Part shown: one piece after another, positions 1-5,384 of the stretch
How positions within the stretch are numbered: the first letter of the stretch is position 1
Layout of the letters: each line of letters opens with the position of its first letter
Assembly (NCBI GenBank): GCA_050942695.1
Contig: JBMNNU010000179.1
Coordinates: 1 to 6,738, forward strand
From: JBMNNU01 sp050942695
Lineage (GTDB): Bacteria; Chloroflexota; UBA6077
DNA length: 6,738 nucleotides
Direction: 5' to 3'
Position numbers and translations under genes: made by a program
The notes under the pieces: generated by a model
Database searches by the model: none
Told to the model about the DNA's origin: nothing
Seen by the model: only the letters and a program-made list of their open reading frames with translations

Positions 1-279
1 ACACCTGTTATCATCGAATAGAACTCGATTGTCATCTTGCGAACGATAAAGAGCGCCGCTGGGGCAGGTATCGAGGCAGGGGGCCTCCTCACAGTGCCGG
101 CACTGCACCGGCAAAGCCACCGAATCGGTCCCCTGGACCGATACCCTGGGAGTTGGGATCACCTCTTCCTTGAAGGCGCCCGCGACTGTTTTCGAAACAG
201 AGTCGCGGTTGATGCCGCATGCGATCTCGCAAGAGCGGCATGCCATGCACCGGCCGGGATCGACCATGATCTCTGGCAA
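1..279 (-). CDS. 4Fe-4S polyferredoxin electron-transfer subunit, CooF/HycB/DmsB type (N-terminal part)
   Basis: Only the first 93 codons are present; the gene runs off the left edge. The protein should carry electrons through cubane clusters between a redox catalytic subunit and a partner, as CooF, HycB and DmsB-like subunits do. Cluster I is seen as C11-x2-C14-x2-C17-x3-C21, and cluster II as C60-x2-C63-x4-C68-x3-C72-P. C93, the last residue visible, probably opens a third motif. The order and spacing fit the CooF/HycB family rather than a small two-cluster ferredoxin. I start it at TTG (277-279) because AGGAGG lies 7 nt upstream. An internal ATG at 265-267 would be 19 nt from that site and would trim the usual residues before the first cysteine. 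No signal peptide is seen, so it is probably cytoplasmic. Its partner enzyme is outside the window. Hydrogenase, CO dehydrogenase, aldehyde ferredoxin oxidoreductase and molybdoenzymes all remain possible. Confidence 0.9.
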   Translation of the reverse strand, partial: MPEIMVDPGRCMACRSCEIACGINRDSVSKTVAGAFKEEVIPTPRVSVQGTDSVALPVQCRHCEEAPCLDTCPSGALYRSQDDNRVLFDDNRC

Positions 280-569
280 AGCAGAACCTCCTTTCTCGGG
301 CACAATATGAGATTGACGTTATGGGGGCTAGTGAAATCGGGACGAGGATTTCCTGCTTCGCTTCCCCGGCCTCTCAGGCGCTCAGACGATTCCCGGTTGT
401 AAAGAACCGGGAAACCCTGCGCGCTTACGAGCCGGATGCAGCTCTCTGCTGTCAGGAAGGTCCCTCTTTAGGTAGAGGATGTTATGTCCGTGTGCCTGTA
501 TGATAGCTACCGGTCGGCGACCGGTAAGCTGAGGACCGGGTGGGGAATCAGGTACCAACCAACCCCACG
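280..569 (-). promoter_or_regulatory. Long hairpin-rich 5' leader of the ferredoxin gene (candidate structured RNA)
   Basis: There is no convincing gene in this stretch. A promoter at 576-603 would start RNA near 569, leaving about 290 nt of untranslated leader. Read on the minus strand it holds several strong stems: 540-545 with 563-568 (6 bp); 508-515 with 519-526 (8 bp, 3-nt loop, extended by AGC/GCT at 505-507 and 528-530 around a bulge); 463-467 with 474-478 (5 bp, 6-nt loop); and 390-398 with 405-413 (9 bp, 6-nt loop). A GAAATC/GATTTC stem of 6 bp lies around 333-352. No T-run follows any stem, so attenuation by a simple terminator is not indicated. It does not match the TPP, cobalamin, SAM, M-box, T-box or SRP/RNase P signatures I know. 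A riboswitch or other cis-regulatory RNA is an inference from length, stems and position. Confidence 0.45.
287..292 (-). promoter_or_regulatory. Shine-Dalgarno site of the ferredoxin gene
   Basis: On the minus strand the bases read AGGAGG within GAAAGGAGGT, a near-complete anti-16S match, ending 7 nt before TTG at 279. It decides the TTG start over the downstream ATG. Confidence 0.8.
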
Positions 570-575
570 GGTGCT

Positions 576-603
576 ATTATAAACCGTTTATGGGATTAGT
601 CTA
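576..603 (-). promoter_or_regulatory. Sigma-70-type promoter for the ferredoxin transcript
   Basis: On the minus strand a perfect -10 TATAAT (576-581) is preceded, after 16 nt, by TAGACT (598-603), which matches 4 of 6 bases of TTGACA. It lies 68 nt past the dnaA stop codon, so the ferredoxin gene can be transcribed independently of dnaA. The predicted start is near 569. Confidence 0.6.
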
Positions 604-652
604 GCCCCAATTTTTTGAATCAAGGCCTGCTTCATAATGTTCGTGGGATTAG
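586..652 (-). repeat. Two 14-bp direct repeats, CTAATCCCANNAAC, operator-like
   Basis: Minus-strand copies are CTAATCCCATAAAC (586-599) and CTAATCCCACGAAC (639-652), identical at 12 of 14 positions. They are 53 bp apart, close to five helical turns. The first copy fills most of the spacer between -10 and -35 of the ferredoxin promoter and overlaps the -35 by two bases. The second lies just past dnaA. The placement suggests binding sites for a repressor or activator; no regulator is identified. Confidence 0.45.
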
Positions 653-670
653 GGCCACCGCGGTGGTTGG

Positions 671-2056
671 CTAGGAGTTGGAGGCTGAGTAAATGGCCTC
701 TCGCAACGCCGACAGATCCTTGGTGATGATGGACCCGCTGGCTACTTCGGCAGCGACTTTATCCACACTGTGGAGAACGGTAGTGTGGTCTCGGCCTCCC
801 AGAAGCCGCCCAATCTCGACCAGGGAAAGCTCTGTTTCTTCACGGAGAAGGTAGCAGGCGATCTGCCGAGGTTGCACTATCCGCTTGTCCCGCTGCTTGC
901 CACGCAGCTCATCTTCAGAGATGTGGTAGTAACGGGCTACGGTTTCCACTATCGTCTCAGGCTTTACCAGTCGCCGAGATGCATTGAAGAGCACATCATC
1001 AAGGGCTGCGGAGGCGGATTGAACCGTTATCGGTTCGCCTGTTACCGATGTAAGCATAGCCAATCTGTTAAGTGCGCCCTCCAGCTCGCGAATGTTGCTC
1101 TGAACCTTGCGGGCGATGACCTCCAGCACATCTTCCGGCACATGATAGTTCTGGCTTTGGCACTTGGAGCGGAGAATTGCTATCCGCGTCTCGAGGTCCG
1201 GGGGTTGGATGTCGGCGATGAGGCCCCACTCGAACCGAGACCGCAGCCGGTCCTCCAAGGTCGAGAACGCTTTGGGCGGCCTGTCGCTGGAGATTACGAT
1301 CTGCCCGTTGGCCTCGTGGATGGCGTTAAAGGTGTGGAAAAACTCCTCCTGGGTGCGCTCCTTGCCGGCGATGAACTGGATATCATCCACCAGCAGCACC
1401 TGAACCCTGCGATACTTGTTGCGGAAATCCTCCGTTCGGTGCTCACGAATGGAGTCGATCAACTCGTTGGTGAAGGTCTCCGATGAGACGTACAGGACGC
1501 GCATACCGCGGAAGTGGGTTTCGTGCCCGATGGCGTGCATCAGGTGGGTTTTGCCCAGCCCCACGCCGCCATAAATAAACAACGGATTGTATGCCCGTCC
1601 TGGATCGTCGGCAACGGCCTGGCAAGCCGCATGGACCAGTTGATTGCTCTTGCCCACTACGAAGCTGGAGAAGGTGTATCGGGGGTTCAAGGGTGTGCCA
1701 AGAGAACCGTTGTTGGGTGCCCACTCTCTCTTTTGAGCCCCGTTGGCGCCGCCGGGATAGCTGCTATCCATAGGCGTGTTGGATGCTCGCCGACCCCGCC
1801 CTCGCTTCTTCTTTTGCTGAACGACGAACTGCAATCTAATGTCTTGGCCGACGATCCCAGAGAGTACCTTGCGGATCATTGGGGAGAGCCGTTGCTCCAA
1901 CGTATCGGCAGCGAATGGGCTTTCCACCCCGATAACGAAGAGCTCGTTCTCCTGAGAGACTAGGAAGGTATCCTTCAGCCAGGTGTCGAAGTTGGCCTTG
2001 GTCATCTGCATTTGAAGTTCGCCCAAAGCCGCATCCCACAACTGGTTTGCTTTCAT
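671..2056 (-). CDS. dnaA: Chromosomal replication initiator protein DnaA
   Basis: Complete 461-residue DnaA, an AAA+ ATPase that binds DnaA boxes, melts oriC and loads the replicative helicase. Domain I covers roughly residues 1-80 (W7, F23, W26). A basic, low-complexity linker follows to about 125 with KKKRGRGRR at 82-90. The AAA+ module shows Walker A GGVGLGKTH (163-171), Walker B LLVDD (221-225), sensor 1 ISSDRPP (255-261), the arginine-finger segment LRSRFEWGL (271-279) and sensor 2 NIRELEGAL (321-329). The C-terminal DNA-binding domain carries the DnaA signature GGRDHTTVLHS (420-430). Length is normal. The ATG start is supported by GGAGGG 3 nt upstream (2060-2065). No dnaN, recF or gyrB lies beside it. 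Upstream on the same strand is a glycosyltransferase pair, 137 bp away. A candidate promoter of its own is at 2093-2121. The sequence style recalls Chloroflexota, which I cannot confirm. Confidence 0.98.
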   Translation of the reverse strand: MKANQLWDAALGELQMQMTKANFDTWLKDTFLVSQENELFVIGVESPFAADTLEQRLSPMIRKVLSGIVGQDIRLQFVVQQKKKRGRGRRASNTPMDSSYPGGANGAQKREWAPNNGSLGTPLNPRYTFSSFVVGKSNQLVHAACQAVADDPGRAYNPLFIYGGVGLGKTHLMHAIGHETHFRGMRVLYVSSETFTNELIDSIREHRTEDFRNKYRRVQVLLVDDIQFIAGKERTQEEFFHTFNAIHEANGQIVISSDRPPKAFSTLEDRLRSRFEWGLIADIQPPDLETRIAILRSKCQSQNYHVPEDVLEVIARKVQSNIRELEGALNRLAMLTSVTGEPITVQSASAALDDVLFNASRRLVKPETIVETVARYYHISEDELRGKQRDKRIVQPRQIACYLLREETELSLVEIGRLLGGRDHTTVLHSVDKVAAEVASGSIITKDLSALREAIYSASNS

Positions 2057-2092
2057 GTTCCCTCCGGGATCTAGATGGAAGATCGGAGAGCC

Positions 2093-2121
2093 ATGTTAAC
2101 AGAGGCTGGAGATGGTAACAA
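2093..2121 (-). promoter_or_regulatory. Candidate dnaA promoter
   Basis: On the minus strand TTGTTA (2116-2121) and TAACAT (2093-2098) are separated by exactly 17 nt; each matches 4 of 6 consensus bases. Transcription would start near 2086, giving a leader of about 30 nt with the Shine-Dalgarno site. The -10 overlaps the 8-bp palindrome TGTTAACA (2094-2101), a possible operator. Apart from this promoter and the dnaA ribosome-binding site, the 137-bp gap 2057-2193 shows only a GTAGATCTAC palindrome (2167-2176), and no DnaA boxes. Confidence 0.4.
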
Positions 2122-2193
2122 CCGTAACTTGTTGCTCAATAGTAAAGATTTGGGCAGTCTGGGCTGGTAGATCTACTTGACGGTTGCACGCTA

Positions 2194-3525
2194 TCACCGT
2201 CCTATAACAAATTCGTAGATTTTTTCGATCAGCTTCCCTCCCCTGGTCCAGGAGAACATGGATACCGCTCTAGATCGAAGCTGTTCACCCAGGGCTCGAG
2301 ACGCCTCTGAGTTGTACAGGATGGCCTCCAGTTCAGCCGATAGGGCGCGGTGATCGCCGAAACGGGCGTAGATCCCAAGATCGCCGAGGATCTCCCTGTT
2401 GACCGGGGTGTCGTACACCACTGTCGGAAGGCCCATGGCCATGTAGTTCAGCAGCTTACCGTTCCCTTCGGTCTCCGACATCTTAGGCGAGACGGCCACA
2501 TCTCCCAACGCCAGGTACTGCGGGAGCTGGTGGTAGGGTACCCTGCCTGTGAAGGTGACCCGGTTGGATATTCCCAGTTCGTCGGCCATGTTGCGATATT
2601 TTTCCAGGCCTGGGTAGCCCATAATCAAAAAGTGCACATCCAGGTGGCGCTCAGCAAGCTCCTGGGCGGCCAACAGCAGGTGACTTATTCCTTGGTATTC
2701 CTGTAAAAGGCCAACGTACACAACCAATTTGTAGCCCAGAGGGACTCCCAGCGATACCCGTAGCTGCTCTAGCCTATCTGAGTACCCGTTAGAGTTGTTG
2801 ATAGCCCAGCGGGGCACGAATGTGTCGGTGTTTACGCAATCGGCGACGGTGAATACTCGGTTGGATGGGCAGTTGAACCTTTTCATCAGGAGGTCCGCGC
2901 TGTTAGCCGTGGATGTAATGATGGCATCTGGTAGCCGATCAATCCTGTCTTCCAGCAGGCGCCACATGTGGTATAGGGGGCTGTTGCGGTGGAGAAAGCC
3001 GTGTGCGAGCATCTCGCTGGTCAGGCTCCCCTGGAAGTCGAAGACCAGAGGGACTCTACAAGCGCGGCTTACAGGGAAGCCTATCAGGGCGCCATCGTGA
3101 AGGTGAGCGTGGACCACATTCGGTTTAATCTGCGAAGCTACCCTGCTGGCCTTGATGAAGAGCAGAGGGTCGAGATACAGCTTTCGCCGCGCCGGACCGA
3201 TTTTAACGTCTGGGTGCCAGGGTCCGTAATCTGCACGGCGGATGTCGATGCCCTCAACATCCTGTCCTGATGGATAGGTGCAGACAACCGCCCTGTGCCC
3301 CATGGATTGGAGAACTCGAATTTCCTCCAGAATGCGGACGTGGCAGCCGTAATCGGCGAAGAAGAAGGTAGGAGCGATCTTTAGGATGGTGAAGCGATTG
3401 GGGTGGTCCCACCCCTGGTTGCTCCCCCCCTCCCCATCGACATGGGTGATGGGGTCGCCTGATAGCTCTGAAGGGGCGGCTGGAACGTCGCTCCTACCGG
3501 GTTTCGCTTCCGGTAGCTCTTTCAA
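2194..3525 (-). CDS. GT4-family glycosyltransferase with non-canonical donor-site residues
   Basis: A 443-residue GT-B fold glycosyltransferase that should move a sugar from a nucleotide-sugar donor onto a glycan or lipid acceptor at the cytoplasmic face of the membrane. Residues 45-230 form the acceptor half (APTFFFADYGCHVR at 51-64, VVHAHLHDG at 137-145). Residues 265-440 form the donor half. The usual G-R-L-x3-K-G segment reads GLLQEYQG (272-279), so the phosphate-binding Arg and Lys are Leu and Gln. The E-x7-E region reads SETEGNGKLLNYMAMG (350-365), so the second Glu aligns with Asn360. The rest of the motif region (GLPTVVYDTPVNREILGD) is intact, which suggests a distinct subfamily rather than decay. 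The start is TTG, with GAGGGAG a few bases upstream, giving an N-terminal extension of about 43 polar residues and a 32-nt overlap with the GT2 gene. No membrane segment is apparent. The sugar and acceptor are unknown. Confidence 0.9.
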   Translation of the reverse strand: MKELPEAKPGRSDVPAAPSELSGDPITHVDGEGGSNQGWDHPNRFTILKIAPTFFFADYGCHVRILEEIRVLQSMGHRAVVCTYPSGQDVEGIDIRRADYGPWHPDVKIGPARRKLYLDPLLFIKASRVASQIKPNVVHAHLHDGALIGFPVSRACRVPLVFDFQGSLTSEMLAHGFLHRNSPLYHMWRLLEDRIDRLPDAIITSTANSADLLMKRFNCPSNRVFTVADCVNTDTFVPRWAINNSNGYSDRLEQLRVSLGVPLGYKLVVYVGLLQEYQGISHLLLAAQELAERHLDVHFLIMGYPGLEKYRNMADELGISNRVTFTGRVPYHQLPQYLALGDVAVSPKMSETEGNGKLLNYMAMGLPTVVYDTPVNREILGDLGIYARFGDHRALSAELEAILYNSEASRALGEQLRSRAVSMFSWTRGGKLIEKIYEFVIGR

Positions 3526-4234
3526 AAGGCTCCCTCGACTTCAACGACTTTGATAGGGTGAGCCGTAGCTTGATCAACTCACGAAAAGCTCTGAGGATGA
3601 CGGATAGTTTAGCCCCGGTGGCGCTTCCGGCTGTGCGTGGAAAGTGAGTAGCTCGTAACTCCACAAAACGGTAGCCGCGGCGTCTAGCTTTTATTAAGAA
3701 CTCCGCGCTAAAGGTAGCCCCAACGGACTCTACATGGACGGTGTCCAAAACGGAGCGCCGGAACAGTTTGAAGGCGCAGTCAACATCCCTAGCAACATAC
3801 CCAAAAAGCAACCTTACCAACATGTTCCAGCCCCACGCGTTAAATCGGCGTATGGGTGGATCCATGCGGGGCGCCCTGTAGCCGATCACCAGATCCGCAT
3901 CCTGGATGTGAGGCAGGAACTGGGCAATCTCCCGCGGATCGAACTGCTTATCGCCGTCTGTCAGGAAGATCAAATCCTTTGTGGCCGAGGTAAAGCCTGT
4001 CCACAGGGCGGCACCGTAACCGCGGTTCACCTCGTGGCTGACGCACCGGATACGGGGGTTCTGGGCAGCGAGCGATTCTACGATCTTCCTTGTGGCATCG
4101 CGACTGCCGTCGTTTACGACTATGACCTCGTAGTCATCGGTAAGGTCCTCAAGCGTTTTGGCCATAGATGTTGCCGTATCGGCGATTATCTTCTCTTCAT
4201 TGTACGCGGGGAGAACTGCTGAGATGCTAGGCAT
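3494..4234 (-). CDS. GT2-family glycosyltransferase, DPM1-like (polyprenyl-phosphate sugar transferase type)
   Basis: A complete 246-residue GT-A fold enzyme. Family members transfer a sugar from a nucleotide donor, often to polyprenyl phosphate, in envelope glycan synthesis. Visible motifs are VLPAYNEE (7-14), the nucleotide-binding VVNDGSRDAT (39-48), the metal-binding DGDKQFDP (93-100, DxD at D93/D95), VIGYRAPR (116-123) and CAFKLFRR (153-160), the last typical of DPM1-like proteins. The C-terminus is basic and has no membrane helices, unlike GtrB/ArnC-type enzymes. The ATG start is supported by AAAGGA 8 nt upstream. Its stop lies inside the next gene: the downstream GT4 starts 32 nt before it, so the two are probably translationally coupled and act in one pathway. 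The exact substrate cannot be read from the sequence. Confidence 0.92.
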   Translation of the reverse strand: MPSISAVLPAYNEEKIIADTATSMAKTLEDLTDDYEVIVVNDGSRDATRKIVESLAAQNPRIRCVSHEVNRGYGAALWTGFTSATKDLIFLTDGDKQFDPREIAQFLPHIQDADLVIGYRAPRMDPPIRRFNAWGWNMLVRLLFGYVARDVDCAFKLFRRSVLDTVHVESVGATFSAEFLIKARRRGYRFVELRATHFPRTAGSATGAKLSVILRAFRELIKLRLTLSKSLKSREPFERATGSETR

Positions 4235-4361
4235 GCTGTTTGTCCTTTGATAAGGCCGGCGGCCAATAGTATTGATCAGTCTGGAGAGTACTATACTCCC
4301 CGAACTATCCTAGCTTTCTTTGCCTACCTCACCCCTAATGTGAAGGGCTAAGCATTTAGCG

Positions 4362-4390
4362 ATTGTACACAATGTCTATAGCCCCCGCAA
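4362..4390 (-). promoter_or_regulatory. Candidate promoter for the GT2-GT4 operon, with an inverted repeat over its -10
   Basis: On the minus strand TTGCGG (4385-4390) and TACAAT (4362-4367, 5 of 6 consensus bases) are 17 nt apart. The -10 lies inside the inverted repeat ATTGT-AC-ACAAT (4362-4373), a natural site for a dimeric repressor. A second symmetric site, GAGTA-CTA-TACTC (4286-4298), lies in the leader of about 120 nt. A perfect TTGACA on the minus strand at 4421-4426 lacks a well-spaced -10. Confidence 0.35.
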
Positions 4391-4401
4391 CACGGGTATA
4401 T

Positions 4402-4491
4402 TCGAGGCAAAGGCAAAAGATGTCAAGCAATAGGTACAAGGCAGATGGCCTTGCCTCGATAGCTGTGGCCCAGGCGCCTATTGCCTATAAT
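4402..4491 (+). promoter_or_regulatory. Candidate promoter and interleaved inverted repeats upstream of the RfaE2 gene
   Basis: A perfect -10 TATAAT lies at 4486-4491, 66 nt before the ATG; no good -35 is seen at 16-18 nt. Just upstream are two inverted repeats with interleaved arms. TCGAGGCAA (4402-4410) pairs with TTGCCTCGA (4451-4459), extended by GGC/GCC past a one-base bulge. GCAATAGG (4427-4434) pairs with CCTATTGC (4478-4485), and this last arm abuts the -10. The rest of the divergent gap 4235-4557 holds no gene that I can support. Confidence 0.4.
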
Positions 4492-4544
4492 GAGCGGTAG
4501 AGACTATCTCGCATTGTGAGCTATCATTGATCGGGATGCGTGCC

Positions 4545-4552
4545 GGAGGAGG
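4545..4552 (+). promoter_or_regulatory. Shine-Dalgarno site of the RfaE2 gene
   Basis: GGAGGAGG ends 5 nt before ATG at 4558. It selects that ATG over an in-frame GTG at 4540, because the site lies downstream of the GTG. Confidence 0.8.
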
Positions 4553-4557
4553 TGGTT

Positions 4558-5055
4558 ATGGCCGGAAAGCTGCTGGATCGTGAATCGCTGGCGATTGAGT
4601 TGGCCAAGGTGAGATCACAGGGGAAAAAGATAGTATTAACCAACGGGTGCTTCGACCTGGTGCACGCCGGCCATGTGCGATATCTTCGGGAAGCGGCCTC
4701 CCTGGGAGATGTTCTTGTGATAGGGCTCAACAGCGATGAGTCCGTTCGTTCCTTCAAGGAGGCTGGCCGGCCTATCGTATCGGAGGGCGACCGCGCGGAG
4801 CTGTTGGCGGCTCTGGAGATGGTTGACTACGTGGTGATCTTCGGGGAACCCACCGCCGAGGCGCTGGCAGCCGACCTGAAGCCTGATATCTATGTAAAGG
4901 GTGGAGATTACAAGTTAGACACGCTCCCTGAGGCTAGGGTCGTGCAGAGCTACGGCGGCCAGGTGAAGCTTGTCTCCTATCACGAGGACCGCTCCACCTC
5001 TGGCATTATCAGGAAGATTTTGGATGCTTACTGTAGGAAAGGTGCTGAGTGCTGA
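4558..5055 (+). CDS. rfaE2: Stand-alone D-glycero-beta-D-manno-heptose 1-phosphate adenylyltransferase (RfaE2/HldE C-domain type)
   Basis: A complete 165-residue nucleotidyltransferase. The family joins heptose 1-phosphate and ATP to give ADP-heptose, the donor for envelope heptosylation. The class motif NGCFDLVHAGHVRYL spans 29-43, with the catalytic HAGH at 36-39. SDE (59-61), FGEPTAEAL (95-103), KPDIYVKGGDYKLD (108-121), LPEARVV (123-129) and DRSTSGIIRKI (144-154) are typical of RfaE2. The kinase half found in fused HldE is absent, so heptose phosphorylation must be encoded elsewhere. Divergent glycosyltransferase genes support a role in surface glycan synthesis. The last residues (GAEC, then TGA) are encoded by the first heptamers of the downstream repeat, so the element seems to have set the present C-terminus. 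Other cytidylyltransferase-like activities, such as glycerol-3-phosphate cytidylyltransferase, are less likely given the RfaE2-like C-terminal half. Confidence 0.92.
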   Translation: MAGKLLDRESLAIELAKVRSQGKKIVLTNGCFDLVHAGHVRYLREAASLGDVLVIGLNSDESVRSFKEAGRPIVSEGDRAELLAALEMVDYVVIFGEPTAEALAADLKPDIYVKGGDYKLDTLPEARVVQSYGGQVKLVSYHEDRSTSGIIRKILDAYCRKGAEC

Positions 5056-5111
5056 GTCCTGAGTCCTGGGTCCTGAGTGCTGCTGCCTTGTGCCCTGTGC
5101 CTTCTGCCTTG
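5042..5111 (+). repeat. Left degenerate heptamer array (10 units)
   Basis: Ten consecutive 7-nt units run in perfect register. The first six are GTGCTGA, GTGCTGA, GTCCTGA, GTCCTGG, GTCCTGA and GTGCTGC. The last four are a second type: TGCCTTG, TGCCCTG, TGCCTTC and TGCCTTG. The array begins inside the RfaE2 reading frame and provides its stop codon. The general form resembles the short tandemly repeated repetitive (STRR) heptamers known in filamentous cyanobacteria, though the unit differs. Confidence 0.9.
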
Positions 5112-5113
5112 CC

Positions 5114-5273
5114 GACCATCCCGAAGTTGGTAAAGCCGATTGCTGGGGCTGATAGCGCGGCGCTGAAGCGACCACGCTGAGAAGACGAAGCCCTTCGGGC
5201 TGGGACGGTAGCCCCGAAGGGGCTTCGTTTTTTCAGGAACTCTCGGACGAGGCCTACCAACTTTGGAATGGTC
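5114..5273. repeat. Inverted-repeat core between the two heptamer arrays
   Basis: The 19-nt arm GACCATCCCGAAGTTGGTA (5114-5132) and its complement TACCAACTTTGGAATGGTC (5255-5273) match at 17 of 19 positions and bound a 122-bp interior. The interior holds the small palindrome AGCGC-G-GCGCT (5154-5164) and the terminator at 5185-5233. No transposase or convincing gene is encoded. The structure suggests a small non-autonomous element or a paired intergenic repeat. Confidence 0.7.
5185..5233 (+). terminator. Rho-independent terminator downstream of the RfaE2 gene
   Basis: ACGAAGCCCTTCGGGCT (5185-5201) pairs with AGCCCCGAAGGGGCTTCGT (5210-5228) across an 8-nt loop, with two single-base bulges, and is followed by six T (5228-5233). 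Each arm can also fold alone (AGCCC-TTC-GGGCT; AGCCCC-GAA-GGGGCT), giving a cruciform-like nest. The T-run is only on the plus-strand side, so it stops transcription from the RfaE2 gene. Confidence 0.85.
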
Positions 5274-5293
5274 TTGGAGACTTCATGCAACAA

Positions 5294-5380
5294 GCACTCA
5301 GCACTCAGCACCCAGCACTCAGAACAGGACGCAGGACTCAGGACTGGGCACTAAGAACTCAGAACAGCACTCAGCACTTC
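5294..5380 (-). repeat. Right degenerate heptamer array, opposite orientation to the left one
   Basis: Plus-strand units are GCACTCA, GCACTCA, GCACCCA, GCACTCA, GAACA, GGACGCA, GGACTCA, GGACTGG, GCACTAA, GAACTCA, GAACA, GCACTCA and GCACTTC. Two are 5-nt units that each lack two bases. Read on the minus strand these are TGAGTGC/TGAGTCC-type units like the first six of the left array, so the two arrays face each other as arms of a long imperfect inverted repeat. Confidence 0.88.
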
Positions 5381-5384
5381 TTAC

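Noticed and set aside
37..503. Plus-strand open frames over the ferredoxin gene and its leader
   Set aside because: They run antisense to the clear cysteine-motif protein and show no family features or ribosome-binding sites.
280..569. TPP, molybdenum-cofactor, cobalamin or T-box leader
   Set aside because: A CTGAGA and a TGGTACC occur, but the other conserved blocks of these classes are absent. From memory alone I cannot assign any known class.
655..666. CCACCGCGGTGG palindrome just after dnaA as a terminator
   Set aside because: It is a perfect 12-bp palindrome but has no loop and no T-run on either side. It could equally be a protein site; evidence is too thin.
770..1963. Several long plus-strand frames across dnaA
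   Set aside because: They are antisense shadows of a complete, unambiguous dnaA.
2167..2176. GTAGATCTAC palindrome after the GT4 gene as a terminator
   Set aside because: Short, without loop or T-tract.
2057..2193. oriC next to dnaA
   Set aside because: No TTATNCACA-type boxes or AT-rich unwinding region were seen in this short gap.
4540..4557. Upstream GTG start for the RfaE2 gene
   Set aside because: The strong Shine-Dalgarno site lies between this GTG and the ATG at 4558, so it serves the ATG.
5042..5380. CRISPR array
   Set aside because: Units are 7 nt and contiguous, without spacers or 20-40-nt repeats, and no cas genes are present.
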